A DNA stretch of 50,208 nt from the NCBI GenBank assembly GCA_018366495.1, contig JAGZHZ010000019.1:1-50208 (forward strand), read 5' to 3'. The position numbers and the translations under genes are program-made. This DNA comes from Clostridiales bacterium (GTDB taxonomy: Bacteria > Bacillota > Clostridia > Lachnospirales > Lachnospiraceae). This document shows positions 24,055 to 32,770 of the stretch, piece by piece. The number at the start of each line of letters is the position of its first letter. Within the stretch, counting starts at the first letter, position 1. Below the pieces are notes generated by a model. The model saw only the letters and a program-made list of their open reading frames with translations. It made no database searches and had not been told where the DNA came from.

Positions 24055-24097
24055 GATGCCGCGCCGGAGCCGGAAAAGTCCGGTGCGGCATTTCTAT
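24055..24097 (+). terminator. Terminator behind gcvPB
   Basis: GATGCCGCGCCGGA (24055-24068) pairs with TCCGGTGCGGCATT (24079-24092), a 14-bp G/C-rich stem with wobble pairs, loop of 10 nt, then TTTCTATT. Confidence 0.8.
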
Positions 24098-24103
24098 TGG
24101 CAG

Positions 24104-24262
24104 GTATCAGCAAACAGTAGCGCAGACTAAGCCGTATGGCAAAACGAAGCAGGCTGGAAAAGCGCGTTTACTGTATCCAGATAAGTTTGTGCTGCGTTTT
24201 GTCGGATCATTACCGACTACGCTCCACAAGCTCCTGACTTTAATCAGGAGAAGTTGACTAGT
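24104..24262. other. Strongly folded intergenic element (candidate repeat or structured RNA)
   Basis: Three predicted hairpins in series. (1) CAGTAGCGC (24115-24123) with GCGCGTTTACTG (24162-24173), containing GCCGTATGGC. (2) TTGTG (24187-24191), GCG (24194-24196), GTCGG (24201-24205) pairing with CCGAC (24213-24217), CGC (24220-24222), CACAA (24225-24229). (3) CTCCTGA (24231-24237) with TCAGGAG (24244-24250). It is clearly more G/C-rich than surrounding spacer and sits between the gcvPB terminator and lplA. A 70-codon minus-strand frame (24107-24319) runs through it but looks like a by-product. Not assigned to a known family. Confidence 0.5.
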
Positions 24263-24311
24263 AATTGAAAAGTAAATATCCAAAAATAAACATTTAACAG
24301 GGAGGAACGAG

Positions 24312-25298
24312 ATGATCACGAAGACAGGAATTTTTTATGCATCAGGTACTTGTCCGGAGAGAAACCTGGCTTTGGAGGAGTATCTGCTTTTTCACACAGA
24401 ACCTGGGGAATGTCTGCTTTATCTATGGCAGAATGAACGCACGGTAGTTATTGGCAGAAACCAGAATTGCTGGAAAGAGTGCGATGTAAGCCGGCTGAAA
24501 GAGGAAGGCGGTCATCTTGTGAGACGATTGTCGGGCGGAGGAGCAGTCTATCACGACCTCGGAAACTTGAATTTTACATTTTTAGTCCGAAAAGAAGACT
24601 ATGATCTGGAGAGACAACTGCACGTCATCCAGGAAGCCGTGGAATCATTTGGCATTCCGGTAAAAAAGTCAGGACGGAATGATCTTCTGGCAGGAGACAG
24701 AAAGTTTTCAGGTAATGCGTATTACGAGAGCGGAGACTTTGCGTATCACCACGGCACTATCTTGATTGATGCAGATAAAGAGCAGATGGCGCGGTATCTG
24801 ACCGTATCGAAAGAGAAATTAAAGTCAAAAGGTGTTGATTCTGTGCGTTCAAGGGTTGGAAATTTAAAAGATTTCTGTCCGGAAATCACAGTAGATCAGA
24901 TGAAAACTGCGATGGAAAAAGCATTTGCACACGTCTATGGGATGGTTCCAAAGAGAAGAGAACTGAACGAAAAAGGTGAAAAAAAAGTAAAAGATCTGGA
25001 AGAAAAATACGATTCTTTTGACTGGAAGTATGGAAGAAGAATTGCATTTACACATAGTTTTTCAAGACGATATTCCTGGGGCAGTGCAGAGCTGGAGCTT
25101 TTTGTGAATCAGGGGCGAATTCAGCATGCGGTTCTGTATTCAGATGCGCTGGATACGACAGTGTCACAGATCGGGGAAAAACTTTCGGGATGTCCATATG
25201 AAAGAGCAGCCGTGATACGGCGGATTCAGGAGTGCCAGTCTATGATGGGCGCAGAGATCACAGAGGATCTGACAAAACTAATTTGGGAAGAATTATAA
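24312..25298 (+). CDS. lplA: Lipoate-protein ligase
   Basis: 328 aa. Activates lipoate with ATP and attaches it to lipoyl domains, here most likely Lys63 of GcvH. Catalytic-domain motifs: ERTVVIGRNQNCWKECD (about 42-58), RRLSGGGAVYHDLGNLNFTF (71-90), and DLLAGDRKFSGNAYY with Lys131, the acyl-adenylate-binding lysine, then HHGTILIDAD. The C-terminal accessory domain (about 245-328) is present, as in the bifunctional single-chain LplA. GGAGG precedes the ATG. 41 bp before lpdA. It is the only lipoylation gene in the window, suggesting lipoate scavenging. Confidence 0.95.
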   Translation: MITKTGIFYASGTCPERNLALEEYLLFHTEPGECLLYLWQNERTVVIGRNQNCWKECDVSRLKEEGGHLVRRLSGGGAVYHDLGNLNFTFLVRKEDYDLERQLHVIQEAVESFGIPVKKSGRNDLLAGDRKFSGNAYYESGDFAYHHGTILIDADKEQMARYLTVSKEKLKSKGVDSVRSRVGNLKDFCPEITVDQMKTAMEKAFAHVYGMVPKRRELNEKGEKKVKDLEEKYDSFDWKYGRRIAFTHSFSRRYSWGSAELELFVNQGRIQHAVLYSDALDTTVSQIGEKLSGCPYERAAVIRRIQECQSMMGAEITEDLTKLIWEEL

Positions 25299-25339
25299 AT
25301 TTATAGAGAAAAACGAAGTGAGCAGAAAGGAAGAAAAAC

Positions 25340-26719
25340 ATGGATTATCAATATGATTTATTTGTAATCGGAGCAGGACCCGGCGGCTATGTGCCGGCGA
25401 TCCGGGCAGCTGCTTATGGACTGAAGACAGCAGTGGCAGAAAAAGATTTTGTCGGCGGAACGTGCCTGAACAGAGGATGCATTCCGACGAAGACACTGCT
25501 TCATTCAGCAGAGCTGTATGGAGAAATAAAACGTGCCGGAGAGTTTGGAATTACCACAGGGGAGACCGCTATCTCGATGGAAGCACTGAAAAATCGGAAA
25601 ATTCAGGTGACGGAGGATCTTAGAAAGGGAATTGAAGGGGCGTTTAAAAAAGCAAAGATTACGCAGATCAAAGGAAAGGCAAAGATTACAGGAAAGCATG
25701 AGGTAACAGTGGAAGGAGAAGACGGCGCTGCAGTCTATACGGCAGATAAAATTTTAATTTCAGCCGGTTCTGAGCCAGCACGTCTGCCGATTCCGGGAGC
25801 TGATCTTCCTGGCGTTCTGAACAGCGACGGATTGTTGGATCGAGGAGAACAGCCATTTGAGAGCCTGATTATTATCGGAGGCGGAGTTATCGGCATGGAA
25901 TTTGCCTCTCTTTATCAGGCTTTAGGGACAAAGGTCACTGTATTGGAAGCGCTTGATAAGCTCTTGGCTACAATGGATAAGGAGTTTGGCCAGAGCGTAA
26001 AGATGCTGATGAAAAAACGCGGTGTGGACATTCATACAGGAGCCATGGTTCAAAAAATTGAGAAGACAGAAAAAGGATTTTCCTGCATTTATAAGGAGAA
26101 AGAAAAAGAGCAGGTTGTTTTTGCAGAAGGCATTCTGATTGCTGTGGGAAGAAAGCCGTGTACAAATGGACTTTTCGGAGAAAATATCGAGATTCAAACG
26201 GAACGGGGACGTATTGCTGTAAATGAGCATCTTCAGACCTCTATTCCAAATATTTATGCGGTGGGTGATGTGATCGGAGGTATCCAGCTGGCCCATGTGG
26301 CTTCGGCGGAAGGGCTTCATGCCGTGGCACACATGGCGGGCAGAGAAGAAGAAGTATGTTTGGATCTTGTGCCTTCCTGCGTCTATACAAACCCGGAGAT
26401 CGCTTCTGTCGGACTGACTGTCGATGAGGCCAAAAAACAGGAGATACCAGTAAAATCTGTAAAATATCCAATGTCTGCCAATGGAAAATCACTTCTTTCC
26501 AGTCAGGAGAGAGGATTTGTAAAGATCGTATTTCATGAAGAAACACGAAAAGTTCTGGGCGCCCAGATGATGTGCGCCAGAGCTACCGATATGATTTCGA
26601 TCTTTGGAACTGCCGTTGCAAATGGGCTGACTGTGGAAGATATGAAAAAAAATATGTACCCGCATCCGACGTTCAGCGAAGGAATCGGGGAAGCTCTGGA
26701 ATTGGCAGTTTTTTATTAA
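25340..26719 (+). CDS. lpdA: Dihydrolipoamide dehydrogenase (glycine cleavage L protein)
   Basis: 459 aa. FAD disulfide oxidoreductase that reoxidises dihydrolipoyl GcvH with NAD. FAD motif GAGPGGYVPAIRAA (11-24), redox disulfide C42-LNRG-C47 in GGTCLNRGCIPTK, NAD motif IIGGGVIGMEFASLYQALG around 176-194, the AVGDVIGGIQLAHVA segment and the active-site base His442 in HPTFSEGIGEAL. No N-terminal lipoyl domain. GAAAGGAAG lies upstream. Last gene of the glycine cleavage group; its stop codon overlaps the first copy of the 48-bp direct repeat. Confidence 0.96.
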   Translation: MDYQYDLFVIGAGPGGYVPAIRAAAYGLKTAVAEKDFVGGTCLNRGCIPTKTLLHSAELYGEIKRAGEFGITTGETAISMEALKNRKIQVTEDLRKGIEGAFKKAKITQIKGKAKITGKHEVTVEGEDGAAVYTADKILISAGSEPARLPIPGADLPGVLNSDGLLDRGEQPFESLIIIGGGVIGMEFASLYQALGTKVTVLEALDKLLATMDKEFGQSVKMLMKKRGVDIHTGAMVQKIEKTEKGFSCIYKEKEKEQVVFAEGILIAVGRKPCTNGLFGENIEIQTERGRIAVNEHLQTSIPNIYAVGDVIGGIQLAHVASAEGLHAVAHMAGREEEVCLDLVPSCVYTNPEIASVGLTVDEAKKQEIPVKSVKYPMSANGKSLLSSQERGFVKIVFHEETRKVLGAQMMCARATDMISIFGTAVANGLTVEDMKKNMYPHPTFSEGIGEALELAVFY

Positions 26720-26764
26720 AAAGTAGCATAAGGAATCCTTTTTCTTTTTGTTTATTGGAGTATT
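26717..26764. repeat. 48-bp direct repeat, left copy
   Basis: The segment beginning TAAAAAGTAGCATAAGGAAT and ending TTATTGGAGTATT recurs at 33619-33666 with 4 differences in 48. The two copies bound the PIG-L/ABC/methyltransferase cassette. This copy also holds ATAAGGAATCC (26728-26738), whose complement GGATTCCTTAT is at 26800-26810, a possible long-loop terminator for lpdA. Confidence 0.8.
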
Positions 26765-26836
26765 GCTGCGGCGACTTTACTTCATATCAAAAACGATAGG
26801 GATTCCTTATATTTTACGCATTTTTTGGAAACTTTG

Positions 26837-26930
26837 TATAATCAGTAGAGCTGATAGGGAGTTCTATGGACAGAACTGCGGAAACTCAAGCAGAAATTTC
26901 GGAGTTACAGATTTAAGCGACTATAGCAGG
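26837..26930 (+). other. Possible three-way-junction leader RNA
   Basis: A TATAAT at 26837-26842 is followed by pairs that would form a three-way junction: GCTGATAG (26850-26857) with CTATAGC (26921-26927), AGTTC (26860-26864) with GAACT (26873-26877), and AACTC (26883-26887) with GAGTT (26902-26906). It matches no riboswitch class that I recognise; stems are short and chance folding is possible. Confidence 0.3.
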
Positions 26931-27062
26931 AAGAAAAATTGAGAGAAATATCCCCAAGGGGGGCTTGCTAAGCTTATTTGGATGAAGTAGTATACCAATT
27001 ATATGATTCCTAACAGGTATTTTAAAAAAGTTAGAGAAAGTCGGGGAAGGAATTGGAGAATA

Positions 27063-27812
27063 ATGAGCATAGCAGGAAAAAGAATGTTGCTTTTAGGCGT
27101 ATATGGAATGGAAATGGTAGAATGTGGCGGCGTTTTGCATAAAAATGTAATGGCAGGTGGCGCATCACATGCCAGCATTTTGTTTGCAGGTCCGAAAATG
27201 CGGGAAGGGCTGGAAAAATCAGCTGCCATTCTTGGATGTAGTATCGAGTATTTGGGAATGGATACCGGCACAATTTCAGTATCACTGGAAGAAAAGCTGA
27301 AATTGATTCGTGTAATCCGCAGTTTTCGACCGGATGTGATTATTACACAGGATCCGGAGCACTGTATCAGCGATCTGGATCCGGGAAGAAGGCCGGCAAT
27401 GACATTAATTCTGGAGGCAATGGCGTTGGCTGGACGTGATTTTGGGCTGGAGCAGATACCGGATTTGAAACCGCATCGCCATTTCAGCGTCTATTATATG
27501 ACTCCGGAACATCCTAATTGTTTGGTGGATATTGCTTCTGCATGGGAGAAAAAATGCGAAGCAATGGATGCGCTGGAATCACAGCTAGAGTTTATTGCAG
27601 AGTTGGCGGAAGGAACCGAAGAGGAAAAACAATATGCACAGCTGATCCCTGGATTTTCACAGATGGAAACGCGCTTGGAACGTGGGCGTGCTATAAAACG
27701 TCTGATGGATCAGGCTTATCATCTGTACTTTGGTTCAACTGGGCATAACCATGTACTGCTTTCTGAAAATTACAGAAAAGACGGAATGTTTGTTTTTGAG
27801 CAGTTGATTTAA
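27063..27812 (+). CDS. PIG-L/LmbE-like protein with altered metal motifs
   Basis: 249 aa. The fold pattern of PIG-L deacetylases is visible: an N-terminal strand MLLLGVYGMEMVECGGVLHKNVMAGG (8-33), the ILFAGPK segment, the helix LEEKLKLIRVIRSFRPDVIITQDPEH (75-100), and the C-terminal half. In active members the first loop is AHPDDE and the second HPDH; here they read VYGME and DLDPG, so the usual zinc ligands are mostly replaced. It may have another activity or bind rather than cleave. Start at 27063 chosen because GGAG lies shortly upstream and an ATG at 27003 has none. First gene of the ABC cassette, 43 bp before the binding-protein gene. Confidence 0.62.
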   Translation: MSIAGKRMLLLGVYGMEMVECGGVLHKNVMAGGASHASILFAGPKMREGLEKSAAILGCSIEYLGMDTGTISVSLEEKLKLIRVIRSFRPDVIITQDPEHCISDLDPGRRPAMTLILEAMALAGRDFGLEQIPDLKPHRHFSVYYMTPEHPNCLVDIASAWEKKCEAMDALESQLEFIAELAEGTEEEKQYAQLIPGFSQMETRLERGRAIKRLMDQAYHLYFGSTGHNHVLLSENYRKDGMFVFEQLI

Positions 27813-27855
27813 AGATATCTCAAATTGTATGAATAATCCTAAGGAGGAGAAAAAA

Positions 27856-29460
27856 ATGAAAATGAGAAACAAAACAGTTACAGCACTCATGATGGCAGGT
27901 ATGGTTTTGATGTCCGCAGCCTATCCGACACAGGTACTGGCAGAAGAAACAGCCGTAGAAACTCTGACGATTGGTATGTCAAAAGACCAGAGTACGATTA
28001 CTCCGTTTACTTATATTAATGGAACACCTGGATTTGATGTCATGAGATTTATTTATGACAGTCTTTTTACTATTGATGAGAATAATGAAGCAGTTCCGTG
28101 GATGGTAGAGGATGAATATGAAGTAAGCGACGATTATAAAACTTATACAGTAACACTTCTGGATGGTCTGAAATGGCACGATGGAGAACCTTTGACAGCA
28201 GAAGATGTTAAATTTACATTTGAATATGTGCTGACACAGGACGTGGGTCGTTGGATCACTATCGCATCTGGTGTAGAATCTATAGACATAGATGGAAATA
28301 AGATTACATTTCATCTGACTGATCCTAATCCGGATTTTATCCGCTCTGGTCTTGCAGATATGCGAATTATTGCAAAACATGTCTATGAAGGTGTGGAAGA
28401 TGCGACAACTGTACCGAGCATGGGCAGCGGCGCTTATAAAATGACTGATTATGTGGCAGATCAGTACTATACATTGGAAGCTTTTGAAGACTATTTTAAA
28501 GGCGAACCGACTGTAAAAACTTTGCAGCTTCCGATCATCTCCGACAATTCTGTAATGCAGCAGTCTTTGATTTCCGGGGAGATCGCAGCTTACACCGGTA
28601 GTATTTCACCTGAGCTGATTGAAACGTATGAAGCAGCAGAAAATATAGATTTGATTTCTACAGAAGGATATGTTTCTACTCTGTTACTGTTTAATTGTGA
28701 AAGAGAGCCGTTTGATGAAGCTGATTTTCGTGTAGCTCTGACACAGGCAATTGATCTGGATGAAATTATTGAACAGGTTTGCCTTGGAAAAGCAGATAAA
28801 GGAAGCGCAGGATATGTAAAAGAAGGTCTGGCAGAATATACAGAGGGTCTTGATTATGTATATGATCCTGAAAAGGCAAGTGAAATGCTGGATACACTTG
28901 GATATACAGAAAAAGATGAAAATGGGATGCGTCTTGGAAAAGACGGAGAAGTAATGGACTTAGAACTTCTGGTTCAGTCTGGCAATACTACAAGAACAAG
29001 AACAGCAGAATTAATTGCACAGCAGCTTGGAAAAATAGGAGTAAAAGTGAGTGTTACCTCTATGGAATCTGGTTCTGTTGATGATAAGGTATGGCCGGAA
29101 TTTGATGTTTCCAAAGGTCGTGATTATGATATGGCAATGTGGGGATGGTCTGCACCGGTAATCCAGAAAGCAGGTGCGATCGTAGCAGCATGCTACAGTG
29201 ACTTTGTTGCAGGTGGAGATAACCTTAGCGGATATAAAAACGAAGAGTTTGATGCACTTGCAGCAGAATATCTGGCAAGTGAAGATGTAGATGAAAGAGT
29301 AGAGCTGTCACATGAGATGCAGAAATTGGCAGCATCTGAAGCGCCGTTTATGACACTGTTCTTTACAGATACAATAAGTGCGGTAAATAAAGAGCAGTAC
29401 GGTGGCTGGAAAGAAGTAAAAGGTACTTATGCATTCAACGTATTCTCCTTCCTTCCGTGA
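27856..29460 (+). CDS. Extracellular solute-binding protein, family 5 (peptide/nickel type)
   Basis: 534 aa. N-terminal signal peptide with cleavage expected after QVLA (residue 29); no lipobox cysteine, unusual for a Gram-positive binding protein. The mature part follows the SBP_bac_5 plan: LTIGMSKDQSTITPF, WMVEDEYEVSDDYKTYTVTLLDGLKWHDGEPLTAEDVKFTFEYVL, the central EREPFDEADFRVALTQAIDLDEI and the C-terminal MALWGWS-like segment (MAMWGWSAPV). The ligand may be a peptide, metal chelate or glycoside; sequence alone does not say. AAGGAGG at 27841-27847 fixes the start. Followed by the two permeases. Confidence 0.93.
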   Translation: MKMRNKTVTALMMAGMVLMSAAYPTQVLAEETAVETLTIGMSKDQSTITPFTYINGTPGFDVMRFIYDSLFTIDENNEAVPWMVEDEYEVSDDYKTYTVTLLDGLKWHDGEPLTAEDVKFTFEYVLTQDVGRWITIASGVESIDIDGNKITFHLTDPNPDFIRSGLADMRIIAKHVYEGVEDATTVPSMGSGAYKMTDYVADQYYTLEAFEDYFKGEPTVKTLQLPIISDNSVMQQSLISGEIAAYTGSISPELIETYEAAENIDLISTEGYVSTLLLFNCEREPFDEADFRVALTQAIDLDEIIEQVCLGKADKGSAGYVKEGLAEYTEGLDYVYDPEKASEMLDTLGYTEKDENGMRLGKDGEVMDLELLVQSGNTTRTRTAELIAQQLGKIGVKVSVTSMESGSVDDKVWPEFDVSKGRDYDMAMWGWSAPVIQKAGAIVAACYSDFVAGGDNLSGYKNEEFDALAAEYLASEDVDERVELSHEMQKLAASEAPFMTLFFTDTISAVNKEQYGGWKEVKGTYAFNVFSFLP

Positions 29461-29538
29461 TAAGTTTATCGAGTTATATAAAAAAAGAAAGATTAGGTGG
29501 GCTGCTTCTGAGGGAGCAGCCCTTTTGAGGGAAAAGAA

Positions 29539-30507
29539 TTGAAACATAAAATATCGTATTATCTGATTTTAATAGCGGCAGTGATTACACTGAACTTCTT
29601 TTTGCCGAGATGGCTGCCGGGGTCTCCGGTTGCTCAGATTATCGGAGAAAATGTAGGAGAAATGCTTCCAGAAGAAAGAGAACGAATTTTAGAAGCATAC
29701 CATCTAAATGATTCCCTTGGGGAACAGTTTGTAATGTATATTAAAAATATTTTTACGTTGGATTGGGGGATTTCTTACTCTAAAAAACAGCCGATTAAAG
29801 ATTTGATTTTTTCGGCAATCCCATGGACACTTTTACTTTGTGGAACAAATCTGATCTTATCAACCTTGCTTGGAACATTTCTTGGCACACTGTCAGCAAT
29901 GCTTCGAAAAAAGAAAAAGGATATTAAGATTGTGGGCCTGATGGCAGCTTTGGGATCAGTACCTTCGTTTTGGATTGGAATGGTGCTAATCTCATTTTTT
30001 GGCGTGAAACTTGGATGGTTCCCAATCTATGGGGCATATTCTGTTGTGAAAAAATATACAGGTGTGGCAAAACTGTTGGACATTCTCCAGCATCTGGCAA
30101 TGCCGACGATTACGATGACGCTCGTGTCTTTGATGGGATTTTTTACGACTTCCAGAGTCAGTGTGTTGGAGACAATCCATCAAGATTATGTAATTTTGGC
30201 AGAAATGCGAGGGATTCCGCAAAAAAGAATTCGTCTTTTTTATATTATGCGAAATGCTATGATTCCGGTTTTTACTGTTTTTATGTTGGAAGTCGGATAT
30301 GTGCTTAGTGGCGCGGTGGTAATTGAAAGTCTGTTTTCTTATCCAGGCATTGGCAATCTTCTTTATAATGCAGTATTAGCAAGAGATTATCCGTTGATGC
30401 AGTATGGCTTTTTGTTGACTTCTATAATGGTAATCCTCGCTTCTTGTCTGACGGATGTGCTTTATGCAAAAATTGATCCAAGGATGGTGAGCGTACTTGA
30501 AAAATAA
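29539..30507 (+). CDS. ABC transporter permease, DppB/NikB type
   Basis: 322 aa, six hydrophobic segments. N-terminal membrane helix with LPGSPVAQIIGEN, then YHLNDSLGEQFVMYIKNIFTLDWGISYS, typical for the B-type permease, and the cytoplasmic coupling loop EMRGIPQKRIRLFYIMRNAMIPV (the EAA-like motif). The start is TTG at 29539, with GAGGG 7 nt upstream. It overlaps the next permease by 11 bp. Partner of the permease at 30497 in the importer. Confidence 0.92.
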   Translation: MKHKISYYLILIAAVITLNFFLPRWLPGSPVAQIIGENVGEMLPEERERILEAYHLNDSLGEQFVMYIKNIFTLDWGISYSKKQPIKDLIFSAIPWTLLLCGTNLILSTLLGTFLGTLSAMLRKKKKDIKIVGLMAALGSVPSFWIGMVLISFFGVKLGWFPIYGAYSVVKKYTGVAKLLDILQHLAMPTITMTLVSLMGFFTTSRVSVLETIHQDYVILAEMRGIPQKRIRLFYIMRNAMIPVFTVFMLEVGYVLSGAVVIESLFSYPGIGNLLYNAVLARDYPLMQYGFLLTSIMVILASCLTDVLYAKIDPRMVSVLEK

Positions 30508-31321
30508 GAGATATTTTTTTACTGGAATCTGTATTGTCGTCTTTTTTTTAATTTTGGCAGCAGCCGCGCCATGGATTACTTCATATTCCCCATCAGAAAT
30601 TGTGGGAAGTTCATTTATGAAACCATGTAAAGAACATTTTTTGGGAACAAATGATATTGGACAGGATATTTTCAGTGAGATTGTATATGGAACCCGTTAT
30701 TCTCTTTTGATTGGTTTTCTTGCAGCAATGTTATCCTGGCTGATAGGATCTGTTGTGGGAATTGTATCAGGATGGTTTGGGGGAACTGTGGATGATATTT
30801 TGATGAAGATTACTACGTTTGTGATCACAATCCCATATTTTCCGCTTGTCATTGTACTTTCTGCATTCATGAAAGGAAATTTGTTTACGACAGCGTTTGT
30901 GCTTGGCATTACCTCTTGGCCGGGAATGGCAAGAGTTTTTCGTTCACAGACAATGAAAATTAAAAGCAGCGAATATATTACATCAATTCAGGGGATGGGA
31001 GCTGGAAATCTGTATTTACTGACACACCATGTATTGCCAGAAATTTTACCGCTGATGATTTATAATGTGATCATGCGTTTTAAATCAGCGATTTTATCAG
31101 AATCTTCTTTAAGTTTTTTGGGACTTGGTTCTGCAGTGAATAAAAGTTGGGGAACGATTTTATATTATGCACAAGCTAAAAATGCATTTTTGACAGATGC
31201 CTGGATATGGTGGATTTTACCGCCGGGCATTATGATCATTTTACTTGTGTTTGGTCTTATGATGATTGCTTATGGAATGGAAGGAAGAGCAAATCAGCGG
31301 TTGGAGGAGAAAAATGGATAA
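30497..31321 (+). CDS. ABC transporter permease, DppC/NikC type
   Basis: 274 aa. N-terminal helix (7-27), then the C-type signature HFLGTNDIGQDIFSEIVYGTRYSLLIGFLAAML, membrane segments to about residue 260, and the coupling loop SIQGMGAGNLYLLTHHVLPEILPLMIYNV. The start is TTG at 30497, inside the end of the upstream permease gene. It overlaps the following ATPase gene by 8 bp. The two permeases together form the transmembrane channel. Confidence 0.92.
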   Translation: MKNKRYFFTGICIVVFFLILAAAAPWITSYSPSEIVGSSFMKPCKEHFLGTNDIGQDIFSEIVYGTRYSLLIGFLAAMLSWLIGSVVGIVSGWFGGTVDDILMKITTFVITIPYFPLVIVLSAFMKGNLFTTAFVLGITSWPGMARVFRSQTMKIKSSEYITSIQGMGAGNLYLLTHHVLPEILPLMIYNVIMRFKSAILSESSLSFLGLGSAVNKSWGTILYYAQAKNAFLTDAWIWWILPPGIMIILLVFGLMMIAYGMEGRANQRLEEKNG

Positions 31322-31991
31322 AGTAATGCTTGATATACAAAAGCTTACGCTGGGGTATGACTGCAGTAAGCCGCCAGTTGTCTCAAATCTATATTTTCAG
31401 TTATTAAAAGGTGAAACTTTGTGTTTGCATGGCGCCAGCGGATGTGGGAAAAGTACGATTATATGGGCAATTATGGGAAAACTTTCCAGAATTGGTGGAT
31501 TTTCAGAAGGGAAGATTCTATATGAAGGAAAAGATATTTTAAATGATACGGCAGCAATGGAAGCGGTGCGTTGGGAGAAGATCGCTCTTGTTCCGCAGTC
31601 ATCTATGAGTGCCTTTAATCCAGTTTATAAGATGAAAAAGACGTATATGGAACTTTTGAACCTGAAGCGAAAAAATTTGACTTGCAAAGAAAAAGAGAAT
31701 CTGATTCGGGAAAAACTAGAGATTGTGCAGTTAAAAGAAACCGTTCTGGAACAATATCCGCATGAACTAAGCGGCGGTATGCGCCAGAGGGCGGCAATTG
31801 CGTTAGCGCTGATTCTGGATCCAGAACTTTTGATTTTAGATGAGGCTACAACCGGACTGGATGTTTTGGTAGAAGCAGATATTTTATGGACACTGAAAAA
31901 AATCCGAAGAGAAAAGAAAATGTCGATGCTGGTAGTTAGCCATGATGCCAGAATTGCTAATGCTTTTTGTGACAGGAGGATTCATTTATGA
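31314..31991 (+). CDS. ABC transporter ATPase, DppD-like, short form
   Basis: 225 aa. Walker A GASGCGKST at 40-48, Q loop VPQSSMSAFNP, signature LSGGMRQRAAIAL around 152-164, Walker B LLILDEATTGLD near 173, and the H loop VVSHD. The D-type ATPases of this class normally run to about 320 residues with a C-terminal oligopeptide-type extension; this one stops right after DRRIHL, so the extension is absent. ATG 31314 has GGAGGAG upstream. It overlaps the next ATPase by 4 bp (ATGA). Confidence 0.9.
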   Translation: MDKVMLDIQKLTLGYDCSKPPVVSNLYFQLLKGETLCLHGASGCGKSTIIWAIMGKLSRIGGFSEGKILYEGKDILNDTAAMEAVRWEKIALVPQSSMSAFNPVYKMKKTYMELLNLKRKNLTCKEKENLIREKLEIVQLKETVLEQYPHELSGGMRQRAAIALALILDPELLILDEATTGLDVLVEADILWTLKKIRREKKMSMLVVSHDARIANAFCDRRIHL

Positions 31992-32770
31992 GTGAAATTT
32001 TGAGAGTAGAATCCGTTTCTAAGCGCTTTTTTGTCACAAAAGATGGAAAAAAAGATTTTATTCAGGCAGTAGACCATATTTCTATTTCGGTAAAGAAAGC
32101 GGAGAGAATAGGAATTATAGGAGCCAGTGGATGTGGAAAGACGACATTATTGAAAATGATATTGGGGCTGATAAAAGCAGATGCTGGAAGAATTATTTGT
32201 AACGGAAAGATAGGATTTGTGGCACAGGATCCATACAGTTCTCTGTGTCCAAGGTTCTCTGTGAAAAAGATTGTGGCAGAACCGCTTGTTTATGAAAACA
32301 AGAAATTAAGCAGGGGACAGATAGAAGAAAAAGTAAGAGCTGTTTTGCAGCAGGTGAAATTGGACCCAGAAGTTTTTATGGAACGTTATCCACATCAGTT
32401 AAGCGGCGGCGAGCGTCAGAGAGTCAGTCTGGCCAGAGCATTGATTCGGAAACCCGAGCTTTTAATTCTGGATGAACCGACTTCGATGCTTGATTATGAG
32501 GTGAAAAAGAGCATCGGAGAACAGATTTTGAATATTTCTGAACAGGAAAATCTGGCGTTGGTTCTGGTAACACATGATATAGAATTTGCGCAGATTCTCT
32601 GCACACAGTTATACATTATGAATAAAGGAAAATTTATAGAACACGGAAAAAAAGAGCAAGTGTGCGAATGTCCAAAACATGATTTTACAAAAATGCTGTT
32701 TGCGGCCTCACTTGATCTGGAAAAGTTTTGGAAAATAAAAGAATGTATGGAGAAGGGACATGAAGGATGA
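31988..32770 (+). CDS. ABC transporter ATPase, DppF/NikE-like
   Basis: 260 aa. Walker A GASGCGKTT (45-53), FVAQDPYSSLCPRFSV with the Q loop, signature LSGGERQRVSLARAL, Walker B LLILDEPTSMLD and H loop VLVTHD. The length and the C-terminal KHDFTKMLFAAS end fit the F/E subunits of the peptide/nickel class. It forms the second ATPase of a heterodimer with the gene before. The methyltransferase start lies within its last codons (11-bp overlap), indicating that all are translated together. Confidence 0.92.
   Translation: MSEILRVESVSKRFFVTKDGKKDFIQAVDHISISVKKAERIGIIGASGCGKTTLLKMILGLIKADAGRIICNGKIGFVAQDPYSSLCPRFSVKKIVAEPLVYENKKLSRGQIEEKVRAVLQQVKLDPEVFMERYPHQLSGGERQRVSLARALIRKPELLILDEPTSMLDYEVKKSIGEQILNISEQENLALVLVTHDIEFAQILCTQLYIMNKGKFIEHGKKEQVCECPKHDFTKMLFAASLDLEKFWKIKECMEKGHEG

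Noticed and set aside
24107..24319. 70-codon minus-strand frame ahead of lplA
   Set aside because: Lies over three hairpins and has no promoter or ribosome site; treated as a by-product of a structured element.
26837..26930. Known riboswitch (purine, SAM, guanidine, c-di-GMP)
   Set aside because: The conserved core bases of those classes are absent; only a possible three-way fold remains.
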